Position numbers and translations under genes: made by a program. The notes under the pieces are model-generated. The model worked only from the letters and a program-made list of their open reading frames with translations. It was not told the DNA's origin and did no database searches. Below, piece after piece: positions 5,277-5,295 of a DNA stretch of 5,295 nucleotides (position 1 is the first letter of the stretch; each line of letters begins with the position of its first letter). This DNA comes from an uncultured Sutterella sp. (GTDB lineage Bacteria; Pseudomonadota; Gammaproteobacteria; Burkholderiales; Burkholderiaceae_F): NCBI GenBank assembly GCA_900544335.1, contig UQUS01000044.1, positions 1 to 5,295 of the forward strand, in the 5' to 3' direction.

Positions 5277-5295
5277 CCCGATAAGCGTGAGCAAA

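Noticed and set aside
5273..5281. TTATCCCGA, which resembles a DnaA box (TTATCCACA), noted because hda is nearby
   Set aside because: Only seven of nine bases match, it is a single copy, and it lies 3.4 kb from hda next to a terminator-like hairpin; chance is the simpler explanation.
5104..5295. Possible integration (att) site at the tRNA-Leu 3' end
   Set aside because: No direct repeat of the tRNA end, integrase gene or composition change is visible within the window.

Overview
This is an ordinary chromosomal housekeeping stretch, probably from a betaproteobacterium of the order Burkholderiales. The run hda - HAD-IB phosphatase - pcnB - folK is, from memory, a familiar gene order in that group. 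The medium GC content, and proteins somewhat diverged from free-living relatives, would fit a host-associated lineage such as Sutterellaceae. The taxonomic placement is inference; no rRNA or marker search could be run. I see no mobile element, CRISPR array, phage gene or toxin-antitoxin pair, and no clear sign of horizontal transfer.

Layout. On the left, purM (purine synthesis) runs on the minus strand (1102 to 74). Its start faces a 143-bp AT-rich divergent intergenic region (1103-1245). From there a compact plus-strand cluster reads rightward: hda (1246-1908), a HAD-superfamily phosphatase (1889-2608), pcnB (2612-4150), folK (4134-4688) and a four-helix DUF486 membrane protein (4697-5059). 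Adjacent genes overlap by 20 bp (hda/HAD) and 17 bp (pcnB/folK) or are separated by 3 bp (HAD/pcnB) and 8 bp (folK/DUF486), so co-transcription and translational coupling are very likely. A class II tRNA-Leu(CAA) gene (5104-5189) follows with its own -10 element, and then a long hairpin that probably ends transcription. The outer 46 bases on the left and about 20 on the right hold nothing I can assign.

How the genes work. The products do not form one pathway. Hda turns off DnaA after replication initiates. PcnB adds poly(A) tails that mark RNAs for decay. FolK makes the activated pterin for folate, PurM makes AIR for purines, and folate cofactors feed purine synthesis. The HAD phosphatase and the DUF486 membrane protein have no established substrate and are the least understood genes here.

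Points worth a second look: an Hda Walker A loop with cysteine where lysine or arginine normally sits, plus a short core between Walker A and Walker B; a folK start at TTG inside pcnB, set by a clear Shine-Dalgarno site; no Shine-Dalgarno site in front of either divergent gene; and a tRNA promoter with a perfect -10 but no properly spaced -35. I did not find a convincing undescribed system.
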